58,570 bases of DNA from Chromatiales bacterium (GTDB taxonomy: Bacteria > Pseudomonadota > Gammaproteobacteria > Poriferisulfidales > Oxydemutatoraceae): assembly GCA_014323925.1 (NCBI GenBank), contig JACONC010000002.1, forward strand, positions 1-58,570. The letters run 5' to 3'. Made by a program: the position numbers and the translations under genes. Shown here piece after piece: positions 1-9,493 of the stretch (within the stretch, counting starts at the first letter, position 1; every line of letters starts with the position of its first letter). Under the pieces are notes generated by a model. That model searched no databases, was not told the origin of the DNA, and was given only the letters and a program-made list of their open reading frames with translations.

Positions 1-2
1 GT

Positions 3-3000
3 AGTAGTGCAAGTCAGTCCATTAACTTAATCGAAGGTGGTGTCACCACGATTACGGTGGTGGTGACCGCCCAAGACAGCACGATAAACACCTACACGAT
101 AGCAGTGAACCGAGCAGCGAGTAGCGATGCTAGCTTGAGCGGTTTAGAGTTATCGGCAGGAATATTAACTCCACCCTTTGCGAGCAATCAGGCGACCTAT
201 AGCGTGTCGGTAGCCAATACGACGGCAACGATAACGGTGACCCCGACGGCAAATAATGCCAATGCAACTATCACAGTGGATAGCATAGAGGTGGCTAGTA
301 GTAGTGCAAGTCAGTCCATTGCCTTAACCGAAGGCGATGTCACTGAGATTACGATTGTAGTGACCGCCCAAGACAACACGATAAACACCTACACGATAGC
401 CGTGAACCGTGCGCCGAGTAGCGATGCGAGCTTGAGTGGTTTGGAGTTATCGGCAGGAACATTAACTCCACCTTTTGCGAGCAATCAGGCGACCTACAGC
501 GTGTCGGTAGCCAATACGACGGCAACGATAACTGTGACCCCGACGGCGACTAATCGCAATGCAACTATCACAGTGGATAGTATAGAGGTGGTTAGTAGTA
601 GTGCAAGTCAGTCCATTAACTTAATCGAAGGTGGTGTCACCACGATTACGGTGGTGGTGACCGCCCAAGACGACACTATGAATACTTACACGATAGCAGC
701 GACCCGTGCGGCGAGTAGCGATGCGAGCTTGTCTGATTTAGCGGTGTCGTCAGGAGAATTAAGCGAACCCTTTATGAGCACAACACTGAACTATACAGTA
801 TCGGTAGAAAATGATATTGAGGAGCTAACGGTGACGCCAACGGCGACTAATACCAATGCAACTATCATAGTGGATGGTACAGGTGTGAACAGTGGTGATT
901 CAAGCCAGCCTATTGCATTAGCCGAAGGTGAAGTCACCACGATTACGATAGAAGTGACTGCCCAAGCTGGCAACATAAATACTTACACGATAGCAGTGAA
1001 CCGAGCATTGAGCGATGATGCAACTTTGAGTAGCCTGATACTAACAGATAGTGTAGGTGATACTCCGGTCATAGTAGCTCCAGAACCTTTTGACGCGAGA
1101 ACATTTGACTACAATGCAGCAGTGCTGGATACAGTATCGACGGTTACAGTGATAGTATCGTCGACTAATGAGAATGCAGAGATTAGAGTGGGTAGTGATG
1201 AGGTTGAAAGTGGCATGATCTTTGATGTGGCATTGGGTGGTCCAGATTCTGCTACGCCTATAGAGATAGAAGTGACTGCGCAGGATAGAATGACGACTAG
1301 AACCTACACGATAACCGTGAATCGTGCTGAGCGGCCGGATGCAAATGATGCGACCCTGTTTAATTTAGCACTGGTGGCAAATGGCGATGCGGTAGATTTT
1401 GGCTTTGATAGCACAACACTGAACCATACAGTATCAGTTGGGAATGATATTGAGGAGCTAACCGTGATACCGACGGCGACTAATGGGAATGCAGCTATCA
1501 GGGTAAATAGTGGTGATGTAAGCCAGTCTATAGAGAGTGGTGATGCAAGTAATGCCATTCCATTAGCTGAAGGTGAAGTCACCACGATTACGGTCGTAGT
1601 GACCGCTCAAGACGGCAGCATGATGAATACTTATACGGTAGCAGTGAGCCGGGCTGCGAGTAGTGATGCGAGCTTGAGTGGCCTGGAGGTATCACCAGGA
1701 GAATTAAGCGAGACCTTTGCTAGCACAACACTGAACTATACAGTATCGGTAGAAAATGATATTGAGAGGCTAACGGTGACGCCAACAGCGACTAATGATA
1801 ATGCAACTATCATGGTCAATGAGCGGCCAGTAGATAGTGGCACTACAAGTAATGCCATTGCACTAGCCGAAGGTGAAGTCACCACGATTACGGTCGTAGT
1901 GACCGCTCAAGACGGCACCGAAAATAGTTACACGATAGCAGTGACTCGTGCTCCGAGTAGTGATGCGAGCTTGAGTAGTCTGGAGGTATCGGCAGGCGAA
2001 TTAGATCCGGAATTTAGTAGCACAACACTGAACTATACAGTATTGGTTGCTAATAGCATTGAGGAGCTAATGGTGACGGCAACGGCGACTAATGCCAATG
2101 CAACTATCACGGTGGATGGCACAGATGTGGACAGTGGTGATCCAAGCCAGCTTATTGAATTAGCCGAAGGTGAAGTCACCACGATTACGATCATAGTGAC
2201 CGCCCAAGACGGCACGATGAGGGAATACACGATAGCAGTGACACGTGCGCCGAGTGCAGATGCAACTTTGAGTAGCCTGATGCTAACAGATAGTGTAGGT
2301 GATACTCCGGTTAGAGTAGCTCCAGAACCTTTTGACGCAGGAACATTTGACTACAATGCAGCAGTGCTGGATACAGTGTCGACGGTTACAGTGACAGTAT
2401 CGGCGGCTAATGAGAATGCAGAGATTAGAGTGGGTAGTGATGAGGTTGAAAGTGGCATGAGCTTTGATGTAGCATTGGGTGATCCAGGTTCTGCTACGGA
2501 TATAGAAATAGAAGTGACTGCGCAGGATGGGATGACGACTAGAACCTACACGATAACCGTGAATCGTGCTGAGCGGCCAGATGCAAATGATGCGACCCTG
2601 TTTGATTTAGCACTAATGCTAACGGACACTGACGGCACTAGGATTGAATTGTCTCCTGCTTTTGCGTCAACGAGAACTAGCTACAGCGCAGGCGTAGCCC
2701 ATACAGTAGGTAATTTAGCAGTGACCCCGACGGCTCGCAATAGTAGTGCAACGATTGTAGTCAATAACACTAGTGTCAGTAGCGGTGATTCAACAGAGGT
2801 GCTGCTTGGAGATGTTGGCCAATCTACCGATATAGTTGTTACAGTAACCGCAGCCGATGGTAGCACGACGGCGAGTTATACGGTGACTGTGAGCCGAGCA
2901 TTGAGCAACGATGCAACCTTAAGTAATTTAGCGGTATCGCCAGGCACACTAAGCGAGACCTTTGGTAGCACAACACTGAACTATACAGTATCGGTTGGAA

Positions 3001-4460
3001 ATGATATTGAGGAGCTAACGGTGACGGCAACGGCGACTGATGATAATGCAACTATCATGGTAGATGATGAGGGAGTAGAGCGTGGCAGCACGATTAGTGC
3101 CATTACATTAACCGAAGGTGCTGTCACCACGATTACGGTCGTAGTGACCGCTCAAGATGGCACCGAAAATACTTACACGATAGCAGTGACTCGTGCGCCG
3201 AGTAGTGATGCGAGCTTAAGTAATTTAGAGATGTCTGCAGGCACATTAGTACCACCCTTTATGAGCGATACACCAGACTACAGAGTGTTGGTAGCCAATG
3301 CAACGGGAACGATAACGGTGACGCCGACGGCGAATCATCCGCAAGCAACAATCACAGTGAATGATGTGGCAGTAGCTAGTGGTAATGCAAGTAGCGCCAT
3401 TGAATTAGCCGAAGGTGAAGTCACCACGATTACGGTAGTAGTGACTGCCCAAGACAGCACCGAAAATACTTACACGATAGCAGTGAGCCGAACTGCGAGT
3501 AGTGATGCGAGCTTGACTGATTTGGCGGTGTCGGCAGGCACATTAATGCCAGCCTTTGTGAGCGATACACGAGGCTACACAGTTGAGGTTGTGAATGCGA
3601 CGGCAACGATAGCGGTGACGCCGACGGTGACTAATCGCAATGCAACAATCACAGTCAATGTTAATAATGTAAGTGTTGGTGATCCAAGGCAGCCTATTGA
3701 TTTAGTTGAAGGTGGCGACACTATAATTACGATAGAAGTGACTGCGCAAGATAGAATGACGACAAATAGCTATGTGGTGACAGTGAGCCGAGCGGCGAGT
3801 AGTGATGCAACCTTAAAGACATTGACGGTGTCGGAAGGTACATTAATGCCGAATTTTGATAGCAGCACACTAACCTACACAGTGATGGTTGCCAATACGA
3901 TAGACACGATAACGGTGACACCGACAGCAACTAATGAGAATGCAACTATCACAGTGAATAATGTGCCAGTAGATAGTGGTGATGCTTATACTGCCACTGA
4001 CTTAACCGAAGGTGAAGTCACCACAATAACGATAGTAGTGACCGCCCAAGACACCACGACCAATACCTATACGATAGCAGTGAGCCGAGCGGCGAGCAGT
4101 GATGCAACCTTAGCTAACTTGGCGGTGTCGGAAGGAGAATTAAGCGAGCCCTTTATGAGCACGACACAGAACTATACGGTATCGGTTACTAGTAACATTG
4201 AGGAGCTAACTGTGACGCCGACAGCGACTGATCCAAGAGCAACTATCACGGTGATTGTTGATGAGACAGAGGTAGAGACAGTGGCTAGTGGCAATGCAAG
4301 TCAACCCATTGAATTAGCTGAAGGTGAAGTTACTACGATTACAATCGTAGTGACCGCCCCAGACGGCACGAGAAATCCCTATACAATAGCAGTGAGCCGA
4401 GATAGTCGTGATGCTATCCGTGTCCGAGTTAAGGTCTTCCTAGAAGGCCCGCTACGTTAA
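3..4460 (+). CDS. Giant cadherin-like beta-sandwich repeat protein (5' end outside window)
   Basis: The reading frame is already open at the left edge, so the true start and any signal peptide lie upstream. The visible part is about 1,486 residues: a partial repeat and then 14 repeats of roughly 95 residues. Each repeat begins with a DA(S/T)L motif, continues through an ITVTPTATNxNATI-type strand pair and an EGxxTxITxxVTAQDG segment, and ends in YTIxVxRA. This matches the cadherin-like beta-sandwich family found in large secreted or surface proteins. Repeats 4-5 and 8-9 are near-duplicates of each other. No Cys is visible in the repeats, as is common for secreted adhesins. The C-terminus stops at VKVFLEGPLR, which in related secreted proteins I recall as the start of a further domain, so the protein may be truncated. 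An adhesin or surface-layer role is inferred from architecture only. Confidence 0.8.
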   Translation, partial: SSASQSINLIEGGVTTITVVVTAQDSTINTYTIAVNRAASSDASLSGLELSAGILTPPFASNQATYSVSVANTTATITVTPTANNANATITVDSIEVASSSASQSIALTEGDVTEITIVVTAQDNTINTYTIAVNRAPSSDASLSGLELSAGTLTPPFASNQATYSVSVANTTATITVTPTATNRNATITVDSIEVVSSSASQSINLIEGGVTTITVVVTAQDDTMNTYTIAATRAASSDASLSDLAVSSGELSEPFMSTTLNYTVSVENDIEELTVTPTATNTNATIIVDGTGVNSGDSSQPIALAEGEVTTITIEVTAQAGNINTYTIAVNRALSDDATLSSLILTDSVGDTPVIVAPEPFDARTFDYNAAVLDTVSTVTVIVSSTNENAEIRVGSDEVESGMIFDVALGGPDSATPIEIEVTAQDRMTTRTYTITVNRAERPDANDATLFNLALVANGDAVDFGFDSTTLNHTVSVGNDIEELTVIPTATNGNAAIRVNSGDVSQSIESGDASNAIPLAEGEVTTITVVVTAQDGSMMNTYTVAVSRAASSDASLSGLEVSPGELSETFASTTLNYTVSVENDIERLTVTPTATNDNATIMVNERPVDSGTTSNAIALAEGEVTTITVVVTAQDGTENSYTIAVTRAPSSDASLSSLEVSAGELDPEFSSTTLNYTVLVANSIEELMVTATATNANATITVDGTDVDSGDPSQLIELAEGEVTTITIIVTAQDGTMREYTIAVTRAPSADATLSSLMLTDSVGDTPVRVAPEPFDAGTFDYNAAVLDTVSTVTVTVSAANENAEIRVGSDEVESGMSFDVALGDPGSATDIEIEVTAQDGMTTRTYTITVNRAERPDANDATLFDLALMLTDTDGTRIELSPAFASTRTSYSAGVAHTVGNLAVTPTARNSSATIVVNNTSVSSGDSTEVLLGDVGQSTDIVVTVTAADGSTTASYTVTVSRALSNDATLSNLAVSPGTLSETFGSTTLNYTVSVGNDIEELTVTATATDDNATIMVDDEGVERGSTISAITLTEGAVTTITVVVTAQDGTENTYTIAVTRAPSSDASLSNLEMSAGTLVPPFMSDTPDYRVLVANATGTITVTPTANHPQATITVNDVAVASGNASSAIELAEGEVTTITVVVTAQDSTENTYTIAVSRTASSDASLTDLAVSAGTLMPAFVSDTRGYTVEVVNATATIAVTPTVTNRNATITVNVNNVSVGDPRQPIDLVEGGDTIITIEVTAQDRMTTNSYVVTVSRAASSDATLKTLTVSEGTLMPNFDSSTLTYTVMVANTIDTITVTPTATNENATITVNNVPVDSGDAYTATDLTEGEVTTITIVVTAQDTTTNTYTIAVSRAASSDATLANLAVSEGELSEPFMSTTQNYTVSVTSNIEELTVTPTATDPRATITVIVDETEVETVASGNASQPIELAEGEVTTITIVVTAPDGTRNPYTIAVSRDSRDAIRVRVKVFLEGPLR
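150..4410 (+). repeat. 14 tandem ~290-bp coding repeats in the adhesin gene
   Basis: The DNA encoding the cadherin-like repeats is itself repetitive. For example, the stretch at 1-77 recurs essentially unchanged at about 597-673, and the block around 1010-1370 recurs with few changes at about 2270-2630. Such similarity favours unequal recombination and repeat-number variation. It also makes short-read assembly of this part unreliable. Confidence 0.8.
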
Positions 4461-4881
4461 ATCTGTAGCGACTAGAGCTAGGGAGTTTTAATCAAAAGAT
4501 CAGACCTATTACACCCTCGCAGAATGTGTATACGGAAAGCTTCAATGGCAAGTTCCGAGATAGCTGTCTCCTCAGTATTGTTTTGTTCATTGAAAGATGT
4601 CAAGACTATTATTGAAAACTTGGTGTATTGATTAGATTATAAGAATCAGGCCATATAGCCTTACTAGGCTCACAACCACCTAGTGAATCTAAACACACCT
4701 GTATTTGCAGAGAAATTAGCATGAAAACTTTCTTTGAAGGCGGACCTAAAAAAGAGGAAAGGTCAAGGTCACTACTCAGTAAATAGATTATATTATAATG
4801 GCATCATGTAGTTTAGCTAACCATCCATCATTAGTATGCTATCGCTTTCAATAAAAAACCACACAGCTTAACGGAACTGCT
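4461..4881. other. Intergenic region, A+T-rich, no gene seen
   Basis: No convincing coding frame or RNA gene is visible. A TATAAT hexamer at 4794-4799 could serve the downstream methyltransferase gene. The segment around 4655-4712 has a weak resemblance (a gcTTnCTAGGC block and a GAATCTAAAnnnACCTG block) to the direct repeats at 20323 and 21143, and may be a decayed third copy. Confidence 0.4.
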
Positions 4882-5928
4882 ATGAATGATTATAAAGAGC
4901 GGAAATATTTATCCTCAATAGAGGCGGCAAAATATATTGGTATTACAGTTCGTGCTTTGCATAATTTAGTAAAGCAAAAAAAAATCAAAAATATCGTTGC
5001 CTCTAGTGGGCAGAAACGTTTCAGACTACAAGACTTACAAAATTATAAAAGGGTAACCCTAAAAGAGAAAAAAACTCCACAAGAACAAATAGCAAAAGAA
5101 ACCTCATTAATTATTAACGACACCACACATAAAATTTACATTAAAAGTTCAATGGATATGACTGAGTTGGATGATGATTCCATACACTTGATGGTGACTT
5201 CTCCTCCTTATTTTAATGCCAAGATGTATATGAGAAAATCCACCGAAGAGGATTTGGGAAATATCCATGATCTGAGTGAATGGTTTGAAAAAATCAGCTT
5301 GGTTTGGAGAGAAGTTTTTAGAGTGCTACAACATGGTAGGAAGGCATTTATTAATATTATGAACTTACCCATAAGAGTAGAAAACGGGTTTAGGACTTTA
5401 AATTTAGTAGGGCAAACGATAGAAGTGATGGAGGACATCGGCTTTATCTTTAAGCGAGATATTGTATGGCATAAGACTAATGGCGTGAAGGCTCATTTCG
5501 GAACTTATCCTTATCCAGGAGGAATTTTAATTAATAACATGCACGAATTTATCCTAGAGTTCAATAAGCCCGAAAAAAAGGGTCTTAGTAAATATGGTCA
5601 TTTAACGACACAACAAAAAGAGAGCTCAAAACTGGACAAGGATTTTTGGTTAAGCATTAAAAACACTGATGTTTGGGAAATGAAGCCAGAAAAAAGCGGA
5701 GATAATCGAACCCATGTTGCTCCGTTTCCTTATGAGTTGCCTTACAGGATTATAAAAGCTTTTACATATGTAGGCGAAACCGTTCTAGATCCATTTGTGG
5801 GTAGTGGTACAACAACTAAATCCTCGGCGGACTTAAAAAGAAATAGCATAGGATATGAAATTGCCCCAGAGATTGCAACAGTAGCTATAAATAGCTTAAA
5901 AAATTATCAAAATAGGCTATTCGCATAA
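4882..5928 (+). CDS. Site-specific DNA methyltransferase (beta-class, probable N4-cytosine) with N-terminal MerR/excisionase-type helix-turn-helix
   Basis: A 348-residue protein with two parts. Residues ~8-57 form a helix-turn-helix of the excisionase/MerR type (SSIEAAKYIGITVRAL, then a KRFRLQDLQNY wing). Residues ~85-345 are an N6/N4 methyltransferase: catalytic motif IV TSPPY at 106-110, and the SAM-binding DPFVGSGTT motif near 304-312. Motif IV before motif I is the beta-class order, and SPPY rather than DPPY favours N4-cytosine methylation. The region is more A+T-rich than its neighbours, as expected for a transferred restriction-modification gene. The gene 8 bp downstream could be its nuclease partner or a remnant of it. 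The helix-turn-helix may bind its own promoter, by analogy with control-protein fusions; this is inference. Confidence 0.85.
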   Translation: MNDYKERKYLSSIEAAKYIGITVRALHNLVKQKKIKNIVASSGQKRFRLQDLQNYKRVTLKEKKTPQEQIAKETSLIINDTTHKIYIKSSMDMTELDDDSIHLMVTSPPYFNAKMYMRKSTEEDLGNIHDLSEWFEKISLVWREVFRVLQHGRKAFINIMNLPIRVENGFRTLNLVGQTIEVMEDIGFIFKRDIVWHKTNGVKAHFGTYPYPGGILINNMHEFILEFNKPEKKGLSKYGHLTTQQKESSKLDKDFWLSIKNTDVWEMKPEKSGDNRTHVAPFPYELPYRIIKAFTYVGETVLDPFVGSGTTTKSSADLKRNSIGYEIAPEIATVAINSLKNYQNRLFA

Positions 5929-5936
5929 ATAACAAA

Positions 5937-6239
5937 ATGGAGTCGGATTCAAAGTTAGTATATGCTCAGTCTAGCGACATTAAATCTAGGACTTATTTGG
6001 AATATCGTAAAGATATGAAACGGAAAGCTATTGCAGAGCTTGAGATTTTACCCTGGCTAAGAAAAGAAATTAAAAAGGTCGATCAAAAAGCCCATGTTGA
6101 AAAACATGGGGGAGATAAATTTATGATGAAGAATAAGTTTGTGTCGAAATATAAATTAATTGAATACGAGTCGTGTACTAGAGGAGAACAAATACCATCA
6201 GCAGTGGGAAAATATATAACCCTGTTTAGGTATTTATAG
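5937..6239 (+). CDS. Small protein downstream of methyltransferase, possible truncated restriction endonuclease
   Basis: A 100-residue, Lys/Glu-rich, A+T-rich frame starting 8 bp after the methyltransferase stop and read in the same direction. It contains YLEYRKDMKRKAIAELEI and HGGDKFMM segments, which resemble the N-terminal part of some type II endonucleases encoded next to SPPY methyltransferases; this is recollection, not a search result. No PD-(D/E)XK or HNH core can be seen in these 100 residues, and no continuation appears in the other frames before the next gene. It may therefore be a remnant nuclease, or a small protein of other function. The coding call itself is moderately supported by position and composition. 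Confidence 0.5.
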   Translation: MESDSKLVYAQSSDIKSRTYLEYRKDMKRKAIAELEILPWLRKEIKKVDQKAHVEKHGGDKFMMKNKFVSKYKLIEYESCTRGEQIPSAVGKYITLFRYL

Positions 6240-6319
6240 AAACACATCCCGTTTATTCCCTACTTTCTTATCTTAAGCTTATGCTATTATTAGTTTATCC
6301 ATAGAAGTATACTTATGAT

Positions 6320-8056
6320 ATGCAACCGCAAAATCTATACGCTTTATTTTTAGAACGGCTGAGCTTATCGGAGAATCGCTGTGCTTATTTGCAATGGCAC
6401 ACAAAGCACGATGCTTGGCGGGAGTATACCTGGCGAGATATTGCGGTGCGCGTGGGGCGATTGCAACACAGCTTTAAGTCGGAGGGTCTGGTGCCTGGGG
6501 ATCGCGTTGCGATTATGTTGGCAAATGGCGTGGATTGGATCGTCTTTGATCAAGCAGCTTTGGGTTGTGGGTTAATTACCATCCCGCTCTATAACCATGA
6601 TAACGCAGGCAATGTTGCACATATCTTAAAAGACTCGGCGGCTAAGCTCTTGTTTAGCGATAAAGTGCGTATTGAAAATCTGATACTAGATGACTTGCCT
6701 GAGTTGCAGCGTATAGTTTCGGTAGATAAATCGGTGGATACCGACCGCAGATGTGTATGTTTATCGGATTGGCAAAGCGACAACAATACCTTGCTTCCCG
6801 ACCAGATAGACGATGGTGCGCTTGCCTCGATCATTTATACCTCAGGGACAACAGGTCCTCCTAAAGGCGTCATGTTATCCCATACTAATATTTTGCAAAA
6901 TGCCGTTGCTGCAGCGTCTGTTGCAGATATAGGCGAAGACGATTTACTGTTATCTTTTCTGCCGCTATCCCACTCTTTCGAACGTACTGCCGGCTACTAT
7001 ATGACAATGCTAGTAGGCGCAAAAGTTGCTTTTTCTAGATCACTACAGCAGATCAGAGCAGATTTACAAGATATAAAGCCGACAGTATTGATTTCGGTGC
7101 CGCGCCTCTATGAGACAATATACGATCGCTTGCAAGCATCTTTGATGCAACGCCCTGCATGGGTACAAAAATTATTTCAATTAGCGGTCTCAATCGGTTG
7201 GTATCGTAGGTCATCTGCTTTCGCAAAGTTGATTACTGCACCGCTATGGCCAGTTTTTGAGGTACTTTTTGCTAGCAAGCTAAAGCAAGCTTTCGGTGGT
7301 CGCATGCGATTTACGATTAGTGGCGGAGCACCACTACCCGTTGCGTTGTCACGACTGTTCGCAGCATTAGGTGTAACGATCTATCAAGGCTATGGGTTGA
7401 CCGAATCCTCTCCGGTGGTGTCAGTGAACTTCCCAGATCTGGTCGTTGGCAGCGTTGGCCAGCCGATACCCGGCGTAGAAGTTAAAATTGCCCAAAATGA
7501 TGAGCTGCTGGTGCGCGGTAGCAATGTGATGCAGGGATACTGGCGTCTTGCTGAGAAAACTGCTGAAGTAATAGATGCCGACGGTTGGTTACATACTGGC
7601 GATCAAGCGCGTTTGGATAAAGCAGGGAATTTATATATCACCGGCAGAATTAAAGAGATTATCGTATTGAGCAACGGTGAGAAAATCGCACCGGCCGACA
7701 TAGAGCAGGTGTTGGTACACGACCCATTATTTCAGCAAGCGATGGTTTACGGCGAAGGACATGCTTTCTTAATTGCATTGTTAGTGCTTGATAAGGAAGC
7801 TTTAGATTCTTATCTGCAAAAACATCCTACATTAAATCCCGACACCAAACTTTCATCGACACAGTTGCGGGTAGCACTGAGCAAGCATGTACATCAGTTG
7901 ATGGATGACTTTCCGGCGTATGCTAAAATCCGTCGTGTTGTATGTTTGCTTGAACCATGGACGGTTGAGAACGGTTTGCTCACCCCGACTCTCAAACTAA
8001 AACGCGCTCGCGTTGTTGAACTTTATCAAGAGCAAATAAATCAAGCGTATGGGTAG
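6320..8056 (+). CDS. Long-chain acyl-CoA synthetase (AMP-binding, FadD15-like)
   Basis: 578 residues. It activates fatty acids to acyl-CoA through an acyl-adenylate. The adenylate-forming signature YTSGTTGPPKG lies at about residues 172-182, YQGYGLTESSP near 355-365 and WLHTGD near 420-425, with GRIKEIIVLSNGEKI carrying the hinge and the catalytic region. Length and the LSFLPLSHSFER segment fit the FadD15/long-chain ligase branch rather than acetyl-CoA synthetase. No Shine-Dalgarno sequence is obvious before the ATG. The stop overlaps the start of the next gene by 8 bp, so the two are probably co-transcribed. Substrate chain length cannot be read from the sequence; the desaturase two genes on is consistent with a lipid role. 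Confidence 0.88.
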   Translation: MQPQNLYALFLERLSLSENRCAYLQWHTKHDAWREYTWRDIAVRVGRLQHSFKSEGLVPGDRVAIMLANGVDWIVFDQAALGCGLITIPLYNHDNAGNVAHILKDSAAKLLFSDKVRIENLILDDLPELQRIVSVDKSVDTDRRCVCLSDWQSDNNTLLPDQIDDGALASIIYTSGTTGPPKGVMLSHTNILQNAVAAASVADIGEDDLLLSFLPLSHSFERTAGYYMTMLVGAKVAFSRSLQQIRADLQDIKPTVLISVPRLYETIYDRLQASLMQRPAWVQKLFQLAVSIGWYRRSSAFAKLITAPLWPVFEVLFASKLKQAFGGRMRFTISGGAPLPVALSRLFAALGVTIYQGYGLTESSPVVSVNFPDLVVGSVGQPIPGVEVKIAQNDELLVRGSNVMQGYWRLAEKTAEVIDADGWLHTGDQARLDKAGNLYITGRIKEIIVLSNGEKIAPADIEQVLVHDPLFQQAMVYGEGHAFLIALLVLDKEALDSYLQKHPTLNPDTKLSSTQLRVALSKHVHQLMDDFPAYAKIRRVVCLLEPWTVENGLLTPTLKLKRARVVELYQEQINQAYG

Positions 8057-9449
8057 ACTGCTTATTAGTGCCACCCATAAATCGTCAGGCAAAACAATAA
8101 TCAGTACAGCATTAGCAGCAATACTCAAAGCCCGTCGACTCAATCCTCGGCCTTATAAAAAGGGCCCCGACTACATAGACCCGCAGTGGTTATCTGCTGC
8201 AGCGGGATGTCCGTGTTACAACCTTGATTTCAATGTTCAATCAAAAGATGAAATAGTCGCAATGGTTGCTGACAAATCGCCAACTGGCTCATTCACCTTG
8301 ATAGAGGCCAACAAAGGTCTGTATGACGGCGTCTCTGTAGACGGTAGCAACAGCAATGCGGCACTTACCAAACTGCTTCGTTGTCCGGTTTTACTGGTTG
8401 TCGACTGTGACGGCATGACCCGAGGTATCGCCCCATTACTATTGGGTTATAGCGACTTTGATCCAGAACTAACCATAGGTGGCGTGATACTAAACCGCGT
8501 AGGTGGAACACGGCATCAATCAAAACTTATCGCCGCAGTCGAGCAATATACCGATATACCAGTTATGGGTACCGTGATGAAAGACAAGACGCTGTTATTG
8601 CCTGAGCGACATTTAGGACTTATTCCAGCTAACGAGGCCTCCGATAAAATGCGATTTATAGAAGCTATTGCCGAGCGCATTGTTGCCCAGCTGGATATAG
8701 AAAAAATTATAGAGCTTGCTGCACTAACAGCACCTTTACCGAAAATCGCCAGCCGGCAGCGTGGACATCGCAAACCGACGGCTGACATCCGCATTGGTGT
8801 GTTCAAAGATGCGGCATTCGGCTTTTATTATCCAGACGACCTTGAAGCACTTGAACAGTTGGGAGCCGAATTGCTCTTTATTGATAGTCTAAGCGATGCT
8901 CGGCTACCAGCTACCGACGGTTTATTCATAGGGGGTGGATTTCCGGAAACACAAGCCGATGTGCTTGAAGCTAACCGACCTTTGCGGACTGCGGTTGCCG
9001 AAGCGATAGAAGGCGGAATACCCGTCTATGCCGAATGCGGTGGTTTAATGTATTTAACCCGTGGTATTCATTGGCAGGGCCGTCGTTTTGAGATGTGTGG
9101 CGTAATCGACGCTGACACTTATGTAGACAAAGTACCACAAGGCCGAGGTTATGTTGAATTGATAGCAGATAATACAATCAGCCGACGCCAACTGGGCGAC
9201 AATGATCAGCCTGCTACTATTTATGCACACGAGTTCCATTATTCTCGTCTCATTGATATAAAAAGCGACTATCAAACCGCATATAAGGTTAACAGAGGGG
9301 TGGGGTTGGGAAACGGACGGGATGGCATCATCTACAAAAATCTGCTGGCTATGTATGCTCATCAGCGCAATGTTTGCGGAGATTGGGCACGAATTTTCAG
9401 CGATTTAGTTCGGCAACATAAAAAAACGCCCGCAACTGCTTTCGTATAA
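8049..9449 (+). CDS. Cobyrinate a,c-diamide synthase family glutamine amidotransferase (CbiA/CobB type, possibly DsrN-like)
   Basis: 466 residues with the two-domain CbiA architecture. The N-terminal ATPase-like domain starts LLISATHKSSGKT (a modified P-loop) and continues with KKGPDYIDP. The C-terminal class I glutamine amidotransferase domain has the nucleophile Cys330 in YAECGGLMYL and a late HEFHYS segment. The family amidates the a and c side chains of cobyrinate or related tetrapyrroles using glutamine and ATP. No other cobalamin gene is nearby. The GLYDG and MTRGIAPLLLGY segments remind me of the DsrN relatives that amidate siroheme in sulfur oxidisers, so the substrate is uncertain. 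It overlaps the acyl-CoA ligase gene by 8 bp. Confidence 0.85.
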   Translation: MGRLLISATHKSSGKTIISTALAAILKARRLNPRPYKKGPDYIDPQWLSAAAGCPCYNLDFNVQSKDEIVAMVADKSPTGSFTLIEANKGLYDGVSVDGSNSNAALTKLLRCPVLLVVDCDGMTRGIAPLLLGYSDFDPELTIGGVILNRVGGTRHQSKLIAAVEQYTDIPVMGTVMKDKTLLLPERHLGLIPANEASDKMRFIEAIAERIVAQLDIEKIIELAALTAPLPKIASRQRGHRKPTADIRIGVFKDAAFGFYYPDDLEALEQLGAELLFIDSLSDARLPATDGLFIGGGFPETQADVLEANRPLRTAVAEAIEGGIPVYAECGGLMYLTRGIHWQGRRFEMCGVIDADTYVDKVPQGRGYVELIADNTISRRQLGDNDQPATIYAHEFHYSRLIDIKSDYQTAYKVNRGVGLGNGRDGIIYKNLLAMYAHQRNVCGDWARIFSDLVRQHKKTPATAFV

Positions 9450-9493
9450 TTTATAAACAAGTTGATGGGTAATTTGTAGTATACTACGACACT

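Noticed and set aside
791-3930. Several minus-strand and alternative-frame ORFs inside the adhesin gene
   Set aside because: They repeat with the same period as the array and are shadows of the coding strand.
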